A stretch of DNA of 64,000 nucleotides from Nocardia transvalensis (lineage in GTDB: Bacteria > Actinomycetota > Actinomycetes > Mycobacteriales > Mycobacteriaceae). Below the pieces are notes generated by a model, which ran no database searches, was not told the DNA's origin, and saw nothing but the letters and a program-made list of their open reading frames with translations. Positions within the stretch are counted from its first letter, which is position 1, and the number at the start of each line of letters is the position of its first letter. The position numbers and the translations under genes were made by a program. Shown one piece after another: positions 1-7,504 of the stretch. Location: NCBI RefSeq assembly GCF_015477765.1, contig NZ_JADLQQ010000010.1, forward strand, positions 248,001 through 312,000, read 5' to 3'.

Positions 1-117
1 CCTTCAGGTAGCGCATCCGGGGTGCCCCCTGAAGAGCTGAAAGCCCTCCTGTACACGCTCGAACGCGACCCATCGCCGCGATTCAACGAGGTCGGCATAT
101 CGTTGCTTCGACTTTGA
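1..117 (+). CDS. C-terminal fragment of an unidentified protein, cut by the window edge
   Basis: Frame 1 is open from the first base and ends at TGA 115-117, giving 38 residues. The tail contains a PPEELKALLYTL-type helix and ends in EVGISLLRL, which looks like ordinary protein. The antisense reading over 4-345 has composition typical of a shadow frame. The product cannot be named. It lies 200 bases before the next plus-strand gene, so it may belong to the same accessory block. Confidence 0.4.
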   Translation, partial: PSGSASGVPPEELKALLYTLERDPSPRFNEVGISLLRL

Positions 118-314
118 ACGTGCGGCCAATAAGACGCGGATACACGGCAGCGACTCATCGTTAGCCTTCCACCGCACCGCATCGACCCGAATACACGAGC
201 CGCAGGGATTCGCCGAGGCATGGCAGGCTTTCGAAGCCAACTGCCCAAACGCCGCGAGTGCGCGGCTTCGCAGTAGCGAAATAGCCTTATACATCTCTAT
301 TTCTGGGGGTATCA

Positions 315-695
315 ATGACCCACATGCAAATGGTCGAGCCGCCAAAGGCGGTCATTGCGGATCCGCCGAAAGCCATCGGGTTCGTGCGCAGCGACGTTTC
401 TGGACTAAGAGCGGCGCGCCACGCCATCGATGTACAGCGCCACGCACACTCGCTCGGCTACCGGTATGTGTACACCGCGCGGCCCCCCGTCGACGTCGAT
501 GAGCCAATCGGATACGCGCTCGGAATGGCGGCCGGGCTCGACGCCGACGTCATTGTGGTCTACGACCTCGGGCAGGTGGACAACCAGCCTGCGTTGATCT
601 GCGATGAGGGTTTCGACCTAGAAGTCGTCTGCCCGAACAGCACATGGACGCATTGCACGCCGCCCACACCCAAGGTCGAGGCAAGGGGTGTGTGA
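315..695 (+). CDS. Small resolvase-fold-like protein without serine recombinase catalytic parts
   Basis: The protein has 126 residues. Its core (IGFVRSDVSG, then a long helix, then DADVIVVYDLGQVDN) resembles the N-terminal fold of serine recombinases: a first beta strand with an R-S/D loop, a helix, and an IVVYDL strand. It is too short to hold the DNA-binding half, and the usual catalytic serine context is not clear, so I do not call it an active recombinase. A GGGGG stretch sits eight bases before ATG 315. Its stop overlaps the next start (TGATG), which suggests coupled translation. Similar short proteins occur on actinobacterial integrative elements; this is recalled family knowledge and was not searched. 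Confidence 0.65.
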   Translation: MTHMQMVEPPKAVIADPPKAIGFVRSDVSGLRAARHAIDVQRHAHSLGYRYVYTARPPVDVDEPIGYALGMAAGLDADVIVVYDLGQVDNQPALICDEGFDLEVVCPNSTWTHCTPPTPKVEARGV

Positions 696-1072
696 TGAAG
701 GAGAACACGATCGTTACCCCGCCGAACATCTGCGGCCTCACTGAGATCGAGTTGGCGCATACGCAGATGCAGCGGCATCGCGCATGCCGGACCGATCGAT
801 GCGCGTGGAAGTGGGTCGCCTACCACACACTCGTACATCACAATCGGCTCACACCGCAGAAGATGACCTTACGCGAACGTGCACAAATGCGCGGCATCAA
901 CTTCGCTGCCGACGACGTAGACCACGAGTTGGCTCCCGGAAGTAGGCCCGAAGACATGACATTTCAAGAGGTTCTCGATGCTCTGAGCAAGCTGGCACAC
1001 GACATGCGCATGCGTCCAGGCGACAGTTGTGACCGACAGGTGACCACGACAGGCGAAAACGAGGTTTCATGA
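695..1072 (+). CDS. Hypothetical protein, 125 aa, coupled to both neighbours
   Basis: The start at ATG 695 is chosen because it overlaps the stop of the preceding gene (TGATG) and has AGG upstream. A longer reading from 644 would run into that gene. The product has an early CGLTEIELAHTQMQRHRACRTDRCAWKW-like region with two cysteines near basic and aromatic residues, and a helical C-terminal half. No family is recognised. The end overlaps the next small gene as ATGA (1069-1072). The arrangement resembles dense small-gene operons of phages and integrative elements. Confidence 0.6.
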   Translation: MKENTIVTPPNICGLTEIELAHTQMQRHRACRTDRCAWKWVAYHTLVHHNRLTPQKMTLRERAQMRGINFAADDVDHELAPGSRPEDMTFQEVLDALSKLAHDMRMRPGDSCDRQVTTTGENEVS

Positions 1073-1215
1073 ATGTGGTTACAGTTACCAAATACCATGG
1101 AGGCGACATTGCACCATGTCCGTGGCCGGCCGCCACGACGAGTCGGCTCGACCGCCGTGGGTGTTCGGAAATAGCTGTACACCAACGGAACCGAACCGAG
1201 GGGAGGTGTGTCTAA
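1069..1215 (+). CDS. Short hypothetical protein, 48 aa
   Basis: This reading frame starts at the ATG of an ATGA overlap with the stop of the upstream gene and ends at TAA 1213-1215. It begins MNVVTVTKYHGGD and contains CPWP, then a basic tail. Nothing identifies its function. Support is the coupled start and the same orientation as its neighbours; the composition of the second half is weak, so a chance frame is possible. It ends 74 bases before the nSTAND gene. Confidence 0.4.
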   Translation: MNVVTVTKYHGGDIAPCPWPAATTSRLDRRGCSEIAVHQRNRTEGRCV

Positions 1216-1289
1216 CCGTGAAATGAACAGACTATGACCTCATCGCCGGGGTGATGATGAGGTCCGGACGAAAATGCAGGGGGATATAC

Positions 1290-3014
1290 ATGGCGTCGGA
1301 GTCGTCTAACAATGCATATAGAAGCAACCACGGTGGCTCGGAGCGACACGAGTTCACGCGGAGGTTGCGTGCCCTGTATCGGGCTGCGGGTGATCCCTCC
1401 CTACGCAATGTTGCAATGCTCGCGCAGCAACGTGCTCGGGGAGCAGGCGAGGAAGACAGGTCGGCCGTCGCCTCCGCGCAGCGGATCAGCGACTGGATGA
1501 ACGGACGCAATGTTCCTGGTCGTTTCGAATCGTTGTGGCCGGTGCTGCAGGTGCTGATCGCGAAGGCCAAACACAGAGCCGGAACGTCCAGGGAGGCAGT
1601 GAATTTGCGTGCGTGGCGGGAACTATGGGCCGCAGCACGAAATGCACCGTCCAATCGATCCGAACCCGCGGCACGACAGTTGTACCCGGAGGGGCCTCTT
1701 ACCGAGGAAGATGAAGACATCTTCTTCGGGCGCCGACGCGCGCTCGCATCGCTGCTCGACATGGTCCGGATGTCGACGACACCGAATCGACTCGCCAATG
1801 TCATGGTCTTGGCTGGCGCATCTGGTGTCGGCAAGACGTCGCTATTACAAGCTGGTCTGGTCCCCGCGTTAACCACGCAGGCCGAGCCGTGGGCAGCTGC
1901 GATCATGATACCCGGTACGGATCCGGTTCATGCAATGACGCAAATATTCGGCAGCGCTGGTGGTTCGGCAGGCGACACGGATTGCTTCGTAGACACGGAC
2001 ACGCTGTGCGACGTAGTCCACCGATGGTGCCGTGGTCGGCGGATGCTACTGATCGTGGACCAGTTCGAGGAGTTGTTCGGCGACAGCCTCCCGCAGCCGA
2101 CGCGCGAGTTGTTTCTAACCCTGCTGCAACGGCTGAGCTTGCTGGGCTCGATTCTGATCTCGGTACGTTCCGATCACATCACCGAGTGCGCCCAGCATCC
2201 GTGGCTGGCACACGCATTGCGCCACAACAGTTTCACGCTGAATCCTATGTCCCGCAATGAACTCGTATCAGCAATCTCCGGCCCACCTCGGACCCAAGAG
2301 GTGACGGTCGAAGCTGGTGTGATCGAACTGCTGATCTCCTCGGTCCACGAGTACCCGTATCGCATCGATCGATCCCACGGAGATTCGGGCAGCCTTTCTA
2401 TCCTGTCCGCCGCAATGCGGTCACTGTGGTCCGCACACGTCGGGAACAAGCTGGATATCACCGCCTATCGTCGTGTCGGCGGCGTCCATACGGTCGTCCG
2501 CAGAATGGCCGAAAAGACGTGGGCCAACTTGACCGCCGCCCAGCAACTAGATGCGCGACAGATCCTCCTCGCCCTGGTGACTGTCCACCGCGATGGCAGC
2601 ATCGTCCGCCGACGATTACCGTGTAGTGAGCTGCGGCGTGTTGCCGTACAACTCGCCGGTGGCATGGACCTGGTGAACAGGCTCGTGCGAGGCCGTCTCA
2701 TTACCGTGGACCAGAAGTGCGCCTACCTGATCCACGATGCTGTACTCGACTGGGACCAGCTCAAAAGTTGGATAACGGAGAACCGATCAGCACTGGCCTG
2801 GCGCCAACGGATCGAAGCCGATGCCGCCGAGTGGGCGGCCGCCGACCGCGATCCCGACATGCTGTATCGAGGTATTCGCCTGAGCACAGCAGTCCGCAAT
2901 TCCGACCCTGCGATGAGCGTGATCGGCACCGATTTCCTGCGCGCTTCCGCGCGAGTAGAACTCGATGCACAAGCGGTCAAACACCTAGAGGGTCAAGACA
3001 ACAGTCATGACTGA
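1290..3014 (+). CDS. nSTAND-type NTPase with N-terminal HTH-like domain and no C-terminal sensor repeats
   Basis: This 574-residue protein is a STAND-class P-loop NTPase. Residues 1-105 form a helical HTH-like head (RISDWMNGRNVPGRF). A FFGRRRAL linker at about 145-152 leads to Walker A GASGVGKT (176-183) and Walker B LLIVDQFEELF (about 253-263), the signature of the nSTAND1 group. A winged-helix and helical region follows, ending in a LYRGIRLSTA segment and an FLRAS helix, where related proteins usually continue into WD40 repeats. This one stops instead. ATG 1290 is preferred over 1251 because GGGGGA lies just before it. Its stop overlaps the next gene by eight bases. STAND proteins often act in signalling or phage defence; a defence role here is inference. 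Confidence 0.8.
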   Translation: MASESSNNAYRSNHGGSERHEFTRRLRALYRAAGDPSLRNVAMLAQQRARGAGEEDRSAVASAQRISDWMNGRNVPGRFESLWPVLQVLIAKAKHRAGTSREAVNLRAWRELWAAARNAPSNRSEPAARQLYPEGPLTEEDEDIFFGRRRALASLLDMVRMSTTPNRLANVMVLAGASGVGKTSLLQAGLVPALTTQAEPWAAAIMIPGTDPVHAMTQIFGSAGGSAGDTDCFVDTDTLCDVVHRWCRGRRMLLIVDQFEELFGDSLPQPTRELFLTLLQRLSLLGSILISVRSDHITECAQHPWLAHALRHNSFTLNPMSRNELVSAISGPPRTQEVTVEAGVIELLISSVHEYPYRIDRSHGDSGSLSILSAAMRSLWSAHVGNKLDITAYRRVGGVHTVVRRMAEKTWANLTAAQQLDARQILLALVTVHRDGSIVRRRLPCSELRRVAVQLAGGMDLVNRLVRGRLITVDQKCAYLIHDAVLDWDQLKSWITENRSALAWRQRIEADAAEWAAADRDPDMLYRGIRLSTAVRNSDPAMSVIGTDFLRASARVELDAQAVKHLEGQDNSHD

Positions 3015-3366
3015 CCGGCCGATCGACCCTGGAATTGTTGCCCCGAACAGGCTGGCTGTGGCGGCACGATTAGAGCCCTGTCCCCACTGGTGCGAACGAC
3101 CCGCCGGACACGGCTGGGAGGACGTCGCTGACAGTGGCGACCTGATACGCGTGCACTGGCGCATTTTCCCGATACCCGACACCGATCACGGCACCGTCAT
3201 GGTGAGCGTCGCCGAGTGTCTGCACGGTGCCGTGGTGCAGCGTGACCCGATCAATTTCGTCATCGACACAGGCCTTGCCGGCGACTGCGAGATGAACACC
3301 GCCGGCGCCCGAGGACTTGCACGAGTGCTGGCCGAGGCGCTCACCCTAGCAGGAAAGCCACTGTAA
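3007..3366 (+). CDS. DUF6907-like small protein with a CPHWC motif
   Basis: This 119-residue protein starts inside the 3' end of the NTPase gene (eight-base overlap), so the two are probably translated together. Its N-terminal third carries CPHWCERPAGH, a Cys-x2-x-Cys pattern followed by His that recalls the DUF6907 family of actinobacterial plasmid and element proteins. The centre is a predicted beta-rich domain, and the end is a helix (GARGLARVLAEALTLAG). The coupling suggests it may partner the NTPase. The family assignment is from memory of the motif, not a search. Confidence 0.65.
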   Translation: MTDRPIDPGIVAPNRLAVAARLEPCPHWCERPAGHGWEDVADSGDLIRVHWRIFPIPDTDHGTVMVSVAECLHGAVVQRDPINFVIDTGLAGDCEMNTAGARGLARVLAEALTLAGKPL

Positions 3367-3563
3367 TCGGTTGTTTCTCACAAACAGTTCTCGGCCTCCT
3401 GTCCGGGTGATTCGACAGCATGCCGGGCTGGGTGAGGTCCAGGAGCGTTCGAGCAGCTTGCCCTAGCGGAAGTCGGCGCCATTGCGGACGAGCGCGACAA
3501 GGCGCGTAGCACTCACCGCACCAGCGATCCCAGGCGGCCGCGGTCAGCTATAAGGGATACCGG
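3367..3563. other. Boundary between plus-strand and minus-strand gene blocks
   Basis: This short non-coding stretch separates convergent blocks. I see no strong hairpin, tRNA-like sequence or repeat in it. It may mark the junction of two modules with separate histories. Confidence 0.4.
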
Positions 3564-3734
3564 TTAATGGGGCTGGCGAGATCGACTCTTGCACCCTCGG
3601 CATCCGGATTTCGCCGTACCGGTTCTCGTTCCCGGCTCGCCGCGTGTCGGTTCGATCCCTTTTGGAAGACTGAGGGCCATGATCGCGAGACCGAAGTACC
3701 CGAGGACGCACAGGCAGATCAGTAGAGCGAACAT
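3564..3734 (-). CDS. Small single-pass membrane protein, 56 aa
   Basis: This frame begins at ATG 3734, one base after the stop of the upstream minus-strand gene, with GGAG about seven bases before it inside that gene. The first 23 residues are hydrophobic (MFALLICLCVLGYFGLAIMA), a typical single membrane segment. The tail is polar and basic with two cysteines (CRGC). It ends at TAA 3564-3566. The ribosome site and tight spacing argue for a real, last gene of the operon. Function unknown. Confidence 0.6.
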   Translation of the reverse strand: MFALLICLCVLGYFGLAIMALSLPKGIEPTRGEPGTRTGTAKSGCRGCKSRSRQPH

Positions 3735-3735
3735 G

Positions 3736-4065
3736 TCACGTCTCCTGGAGGCGAGCCAGAATGTCGGCCCCGGTGAGACCGTCGACAGTGCGGGTCAGCG
3801 AGACGGTTCCCGCCAGCTTGATCGCGGTATCCAGGTCGAACCGATGCTCCCTCAGCCACTTCAGGGTGCGCACCGACGACACCGGTTCAATGCTGCGTTT
3901 GCCGGAAGCGTCGTAACAGTTCCCGAAGCTATCGGTGACCGCCCACCGGTCCTGTCCGCGTGATTCAACGCGGACGGCGAAATACCGTGCCTCAGGGTGA
4001 GTTTCAGGAAGACAGCACACTTCGAAGACGACAGTCCGCACCGTCGGATCGGATGGGGCGGTCAC
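3736..4065 (-). CDS. Hypothetical protein, 109 aa
   Basis: The start is GTG 4065, overlapping the stop of the upstream gene as GTGA. The protein has a beta-rich first half (VVFEVCCLPETHPEARYFAVRVES, RWAVTDSFGNCYD) and a helical end with a LTGADILARL segment. It has the size and composition of accessory proteins on actinomycete elements. No family is recognised. It is the second-to-last member of the minus-strand run ending at 3564. Confidence 0.65.
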   Translation of the reverse strand: MTAPSDPTVRTVVFEVCCLPETHPEARYFAVRVESRGQDRWAVTDSFGNCYDASGKRSIEPVSSVRTLKWLREHRFDLDTAIKLAGTVSLTRTVDGLTGADILARLQET

Positions 4066-4457
4066 TTCGATCCCCTGTCTCCGCGCCGGGCGAGGGCTGC
4101 GGCACGCAGAATGGCGACCGCATCCTGTTTGGTAGTGCTGAGGCGGTCATTCCATGCCGAAACCCGACCGCTCTCCGAGTTTTTCGTGTCGGGGTAGTCG
4201 ATGCTGACGAGTTGTGCTGCTGTGGCGCGCACCGCATTGGATTCCACTTGGAGCCGGGCGATTTCCCGCTCCTCCCAGCCTGGCTGGGGATAGGAAATGT
4301 GTGGTAAAGCCTCGCAGGCTGCGGCGTGGATGGCTCCGAGTATGCAGTAGCACACCTGGTCGCCGTCACCGGTGCGGAAGGTGCCTTTCGCCAGTCCGGG
4401 AGCGCGGTCGATCAGCTGCGCAGCCTGGTCGAGGATCTGGTCTACGGTGATGCTCAT
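4062..4457 (-). CDS. DUF6197-like protein, 131 aa
   Basis: The sequence has an N-terminal helix (ILDQAAQLID), a central CYCILGAIHAAACEAL helix and a C-terminal WNDRLSTTKQDAVAILRAAA motif. A GAI helix plus a WND followed by a final helix is the pattern I associate with the DUF6197 family of actinobacterial element proteins. Start ATG 4457 has GGAAGGAAACTC before it. The leader upstream carries the same GGGGCTGCCACCCC hairpin seen before other genes of this element. The biochemical role is unknown. Confidence 0.65.
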   Translation of the reverse strand: MSITVDQILDQAAQLIDRAPGLAKGTFRTGDGDQVCYCILGAIHAAACEALPHISYPQPGWEEREIARLQVESNAVRATAAQLVSIDYPDTKNSESGRVSAWNDRLSTTKQDAVAILRAAALARRGDRGSK

Positions 4458-4494
4458 GAGTTTCCTTCCGGGAGTGGCTATTTACTCTGTTTCC

Positions 4495-4538
4495 GGGGTG
4501 GCAGCCCCGCAACGGGCACACCAAAGGTTACGCGCAAC
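4495..4538 (-). promoter_or_regulatory. Leader hairpin plus palindromic motif upstream of the DUF6197-like gene
   Basis: Read on the minus strand, GTTGCGCGTAAC (4538-4527) is followed by the hairpin GGGGCTGCCACCCC (4508-4495) and then a purine-rich ribosome site before ATG 4457. The same 14-base hairpin recurs before genes at 13126, 13580 and 14403, where a different palindrome occupies the upstream position. Confidence 0.5.
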
Positions 4539-4573
4539 TATGCGAAACTGGCGAGGGTTGTTCGAGGCCGTCT

Positions 4574-4614
4574 GTGGCCGGTGTGCCGGGGTAGCTACGC
4601 GGCACACCGGCCAC
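4574..4614 (-). terminator. Strong hairpin after the Ro60-helicase gene run
   Basis: A perfect 15-bp stem (GTGGCCGGTGTGCCG and its complement) encloses an 11-base loop, 54 bases past the stop of the gene ending at 4668. There is no clear T-tract, so termination is inferred from position and stem strength. Confidence 0.6.
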
Positions 4615-4667
4615 GTTCGAGGTAGCCGGGCCAGGAGTCGACCGGTTGGTTGACTCGCTGGTTACGG

Positions 4668-4997
4668 TCAGGCCACGCGGGAGGTGGTGATCCGGTAGAC
4701 GCGGTTGTGCCGCACGGTGATCGGCTCGTCGGGGTCGACCCAGGCGGCGAGGGCCATCATCACCTGCACGAGGCGTTCGGGCCGTTTGCCCGCGACGGTG
4801 ACGAGAACCGTGTACAGGTCCTGCGGCGCGATGTCGCGAATGGCCAGGGTGACCAGATGCGCTGTGGTGGCGATGGTTTCGACCTTGCCGAACCGTGCGG
4901 GGCCTTTGCCCATCAAGCGCCGTTTCACCTCGGCCAGCAGATCGGTGTCCTCGTCTGCCGGGTCGACGTCGTCTACTGGATCGACCTCGGTAGTCAC
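4668..4997 (-). CDS. Hypothetical protein, 109 aa, last gene of the Ro60-helicase run
   Basis: GTG 4997 overlaps the stop of the upstream gene as GTGA, which fixes the start; the longer open frame to 5240 is a shadow. The N-terminus is acidic (VDPVDDVDPADEDTDL), followed by a helical region with KRRLMGKGPARFGKVETI and a C-terminal part rich in aliphatic residues. No motif identifies it. It is the last of five genes downstream of the helicase-Ro60 pair and is followed by the hairpin at 4574-4614. Confidence 0.65.
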   Translation of the reverse strand: MTTEVDPVDDVDPADEDTDLLAEVKRRLMGKGPARFGKVETIATTAHLVTLAIRDIAPQDLYTVLVTVAGKRPERLVQVMMALAAWVDPDEPITVRHNRVYRITTSRVA

Positions 4998-5338
4998 TGT
5001 TCCGGCTCCAGCAGTGCGGCCAGTCGGTCGGCTGCCTGGCGGGGCGTGTGCCCGTCCCAGGCGGCGGCGGTCTCGCGTTCGGGCACGCGGAATTTGGCCC
5101 AGTGTTCGAGGGGGTAGTGGTTGCTGATCTGGCCGGCCGGGAGCTGGGCGACCACGATGAACCACTGTCCGCCGAAGCAGGGTTGGCCGTCGTGGTGGCG
5201 GCGGGACTTGTGCACGTCGTAGCGGTGGGCTTGCGCCCACTCGTTGAACAGCAACGCGTTGTAGAGCATCCGGTAGCGGTACAGTTCGGCGACGGTGGGC
5301 GTGTCGTCGGAGACCCGGCTGGTGGTGTCGTCGGTCAC
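4994..5338 (-). CDS. Phage/element-type protein with a WDGHT motif, 114 aa
   Basis: GTG 5338 overlaps the preceding stop as GTGA. The sequence has a characteristic order: LYNALLFNEWA, DVHKSRRHHDGQPCFGGQWF, LPAGQISNHYP, and WDGHTPRQAADRL. This string of motifs, ending in WDGHTP and a helix, is common in small early proteins of phages and integrative elements, where its biochemical role is not established. Lengths agree. Its presence supports a phage- or plasmid-like origin for the operon that also carries the helicase and Ro60 protein. Confidence 0.75.
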   Translation of the reverse strand: MTDDTTSRVSDDTPTVAELYRYRMLYNALLFNEWAQAHRYDVHKSRRHHDGQPCFGGQWFIVVAQLPAGQISNHYPLEHWAKFRVPERETAAAWDGHTPRQAADRLAALLEPEQ

Positions 5339-5490
5339 GGTGCCTCCGTGGGTGTCTGGTCGGTGCGGTGCAGTCTCCAGCACGAGTGCACGGTGATTAC
5401 GGTGCCGGTGTGATAGGTGCGGAAGTAGCGGATCAGGTTGCGGGCTGGTTCGGGCAGGGTGCGGATCTGGTGGTCCATGTACTGGCCCAT
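5335..5490 (-). CDS. Short hypothetical protein, 51 aa
   Basis: The frame from ATG 5490 to the stop at 5335 (overlapping the next start as GTGA) gives MGQYMDHQIRTLPEPARNL and a C-terminal VITVHSCWRLH region. A longer reading to 5757 would overlap the neighbour and has shadow-like composition. The start is uncertain because no good ribosome site is visible; ATG 5478 is the alternative. Function unknown; support is the coupled end and operon position. Confidence 0.5.
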   Translation of the reverse strand: MGQYMDHQIRTLPEPARNLIRYFRTYHTGTVITVHSCWRLHRTDQTPTEAP

Positions 5491-5519
5491 CGACGCGCCA
5501 CCGCGTCCGGTGATCGGTG

Positions 5520-5798
5520 TCAGCGGCAGCCCCACAGGTGTTCGCAGGCACGGCGCACGAACACCAGGCCCTGCCACATCGCACGGGTTTCGCGGGGTCT
5601 TTCCGACTGGTCGTGCACGATGGCCAGCCGTCCCAGCGCCATCGTCATCAGCAGGTCGGGTCCGGCGCCGAAAATTACGTCGTGCCAGCGTTTCTGCTCG
5701 CAGCTGGTGGACTGGATGCGCGTGTAGCGCACCTCGTAGCCGACCAGATGCGGGCACAGCAGCCCACGGGTGAGGTTGGCGAAGTGCACGGCGCTCAC
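5520..5798 (-). CDS. Hypothetical protein, 92 aa
   Basis: GTG 5798 overlaps the helicase stop as GTGA. The protein is mostly helical, with a CPHLVGYEVRYTRIQ strand region, a WHDVIFGAGPDLLMTMALGR helix and three further cysteines. The WHD..FG..PDLLM pattern may form a small domain seen on actinobacterial elements, but I cannot name it. It lies directly after the helicase and may be made with it. Confidence 0.65.
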   Translation of the reverse strand: MSAVHFANLTRGLLCPHLVGYEVRYTRIQSTSCEQKRWHDVIFGAGPDLLMTMALGRLAIVHDQSERPRETRAMWQGLVFVRRACEHLWGCR

Positions 5799-7423
5799 CC
5801 GGCCACCACCGACATCGCGGGGAGTGCGAGCAGGCCCGCGGGGTTGAGGACCAGGCGGGCGCGGGTGACGGCGACGTAGGCGAGCATCAGTTCGTCACGC
5901 AACCGGCGCTGTGAGCGGTCCAGTGCCTGATGTGGGGTCTGACCAGCGTTGCTGCGGCGGATCCGCCAGGTTTTGACGTCCTCGGGCAGCGGGTCGCCGT
6001 TGATGTCCAGGCCCAGCCGTCCCTCGTCGGCGATCCACGCGCGAGCTTGCCGCACTGATTCCTGCGCTGTGGCAACGGCTTCGGCGAGGTCGTCAGCGGG
6101 CACGACCGAATCCCATTCGCGGCCTTTGGATTTGTGGGCGGTGGCGACGATGGTGTCGGCGTCGGTTTCGGTGACCACGCCGGACAGGGCGCGGCGTACC
6201 TCGCCGGTGCTGTATTTCTCGATCAGGGCGACGAGCACTTTCCAGTCGGCGGAGTCTTCGGAGTCTTCGGCGTGCTGGACCACCTGGTCCCAGCTGGTGA
6301 AGGCAGCCAGATCGGCCAGGCGAGGTCTGGCGCCTTTCCTGAGCGCGTCCGCGTCGTCGCAGAACTGGACGGCGTAACGGTTTTCGCCCATCAGGTGCAC
6401 GCGTTTGCCTGCCCGCTGGGCGGCCATGACGTGTTCGATGGCGGTGGCGTTGGTGCGGGCTAGGATCGCCGAACCGGTGACGGCGCGATCGACGATGCTG
6501 TCGCGGCCGGGGTTGCCGGTCAGGCGCATGTCGTCGCCGAGACGCGCCAGCAGCGTGTTGGCGGCTTCGGCGACAGCGGGCCCGAACCGCCATGACTGGG
6601 TGAGCCGTCCTTCGGCGGTGGCGGTCAACCCTGCCATGGCGTTGATGGCTCCGGTGAACCCGTAGATGGACTGGGCGTCGTCGCCGACGTAGACGCGCTG
6701 CAGGTGGGTCTGGTCGGCGATGATGCCTGCCAGCACGGGAGAAGTGTCCTGGGCTTCATCCAAAAACAGTGCGCCGCCGTCGTTTCCCAGGCGCGGGCGT
6801 TCCAAGGCCCACAGCTTCAGATAGTGGGAATGTCCGAAGGCGACGGCGTTGCCGCGCGGGTTGCGCAGGTCGTCCCAGATGCGCTGCGCGTAGGGTAATA
6901 CGAACGCGACGAGCTCGGCGTGAACGTCCCGGTGGTCCAGGCCGGGAATGCGAGCGATGTGGGCGGCGCACAGTTCGGTATCGGCGCTGCGGCAGAACCG
7001 GTCGACCGCCGACAATGCCGCGCGGGTGACGTTGTAGGCGGTCAACGCGGCTCCGCCGCCGCTGCTGGTGGCGAACTCGCGGACTTTCAACCGGGTGCCG
7101 GTTTCGCGGATCGGGATGCGGGTGCCACGGCGCATGCGTTCTAGCAGCGGCGCGTGCCGAGTGGTGGCGATCCCCCGGTAGGCCAGCGAGTGGGCGGTGG
7201 AGGCGGTGACGTGGCCGCCGAACTTGGCTCCGGCTTCGTCGGCGATGGCTTTGTTGAACGCCACGTACAGGCCATCGCGGTCGGCGGCGGCGAGGATGTC
7301 GGCCAGCTGCAGCAAGGTGGTGGTCTTGCCGGTCCCTGCGCCGGCGCGGACACGGATGTTCTCACCGGTGCGGAACAGCTGGTGAATGTGGCGCTGTTCG
7401 AGTGTGGGCGCGAACGTGCTCAC
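5795..7423 (-). CDS. Superfamily 1 (UvrD/Rep-type) DNA helicase
   Basis: This 542-residue protein has the ordered SF1A motifs: Walker A AGAGTGKTT (about 27-35), DEAQD (about 225), GDDAQSIYGF (about 250), a Q-S-W-R region, TAHKSKGREWD (about 425) and VAVTRAR near the end. The family unwinds DNA in repair or replication. It is shorter than UvrD/PcrA (about 700), so accessory subdomains are reduced, as in phage or plasmid versions. GTG 7423 has GGAG upstream. It lies 81 bases after the Ro60 gene on the same strand, with no terminator seen between them, and its stop is coupled to the next gene. A shared transcript with the Ro60 protein is likely. Confidence 0.9.
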   Translation of the reverse strand: MSTFAPTLEQRHIHQLFRTGENIRVRAGAGTGKTTTLLQLADILAAADRDGLYVAFNKAIADEAGAKFGGHVTASTAHSLAYRGIATTRHAPLLERMRRGTRIPIRETGTRLKVREFATSSGGGAALTAYNVTRAALSAVDRFCRSADTELCAAHIARIPGLDHRDVHAELVAFVLPYAQRIWDDLRNPRGNAVAFGHSHYLKLWALERPRLGNDGGALFLDEAQDTSPVLAGIIADQTHLQRVYVGDDAQSIYGFTGAINAMAGLTATAEGRLTQSWRFGPAVAEAANTLLARLGDDMRLTGNPGRDSIVDRAVTGSAILARTNATAIEHVMAAQRAGKRVHLMGENRYAVQFCDDADALRKGARPRLADLAAFTSWDQVVQHAEDSEDSADWKVLVALIEKYSTGEVRRALSGVVTETDADTIVATAHKSKGREWDSVVPADDLAEAVATAQESVRQARAWIADEGRLGLDINGDPLPEDVKTWRIRRSNAGQTPHQALDRSQRRLRDELMLAYVAVTRARLVLNPAGLLALPAMSVVAG

Positions 7424-7504
7424 AGAAGGTCTCCGTTCGACAATGGTGGGCGGGTTCTTTCGGGATGCGGGCTGGCAGGCCCGTCGAGGAAGGACGCGAG
7501 TGGG

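Noticed and set aside
4..345. A 113-codon minus-strand frame at the left edge
   Set aside because: It overlaps the supported gene at 315 and a partial plus-strand gene, and has no ribosome site.
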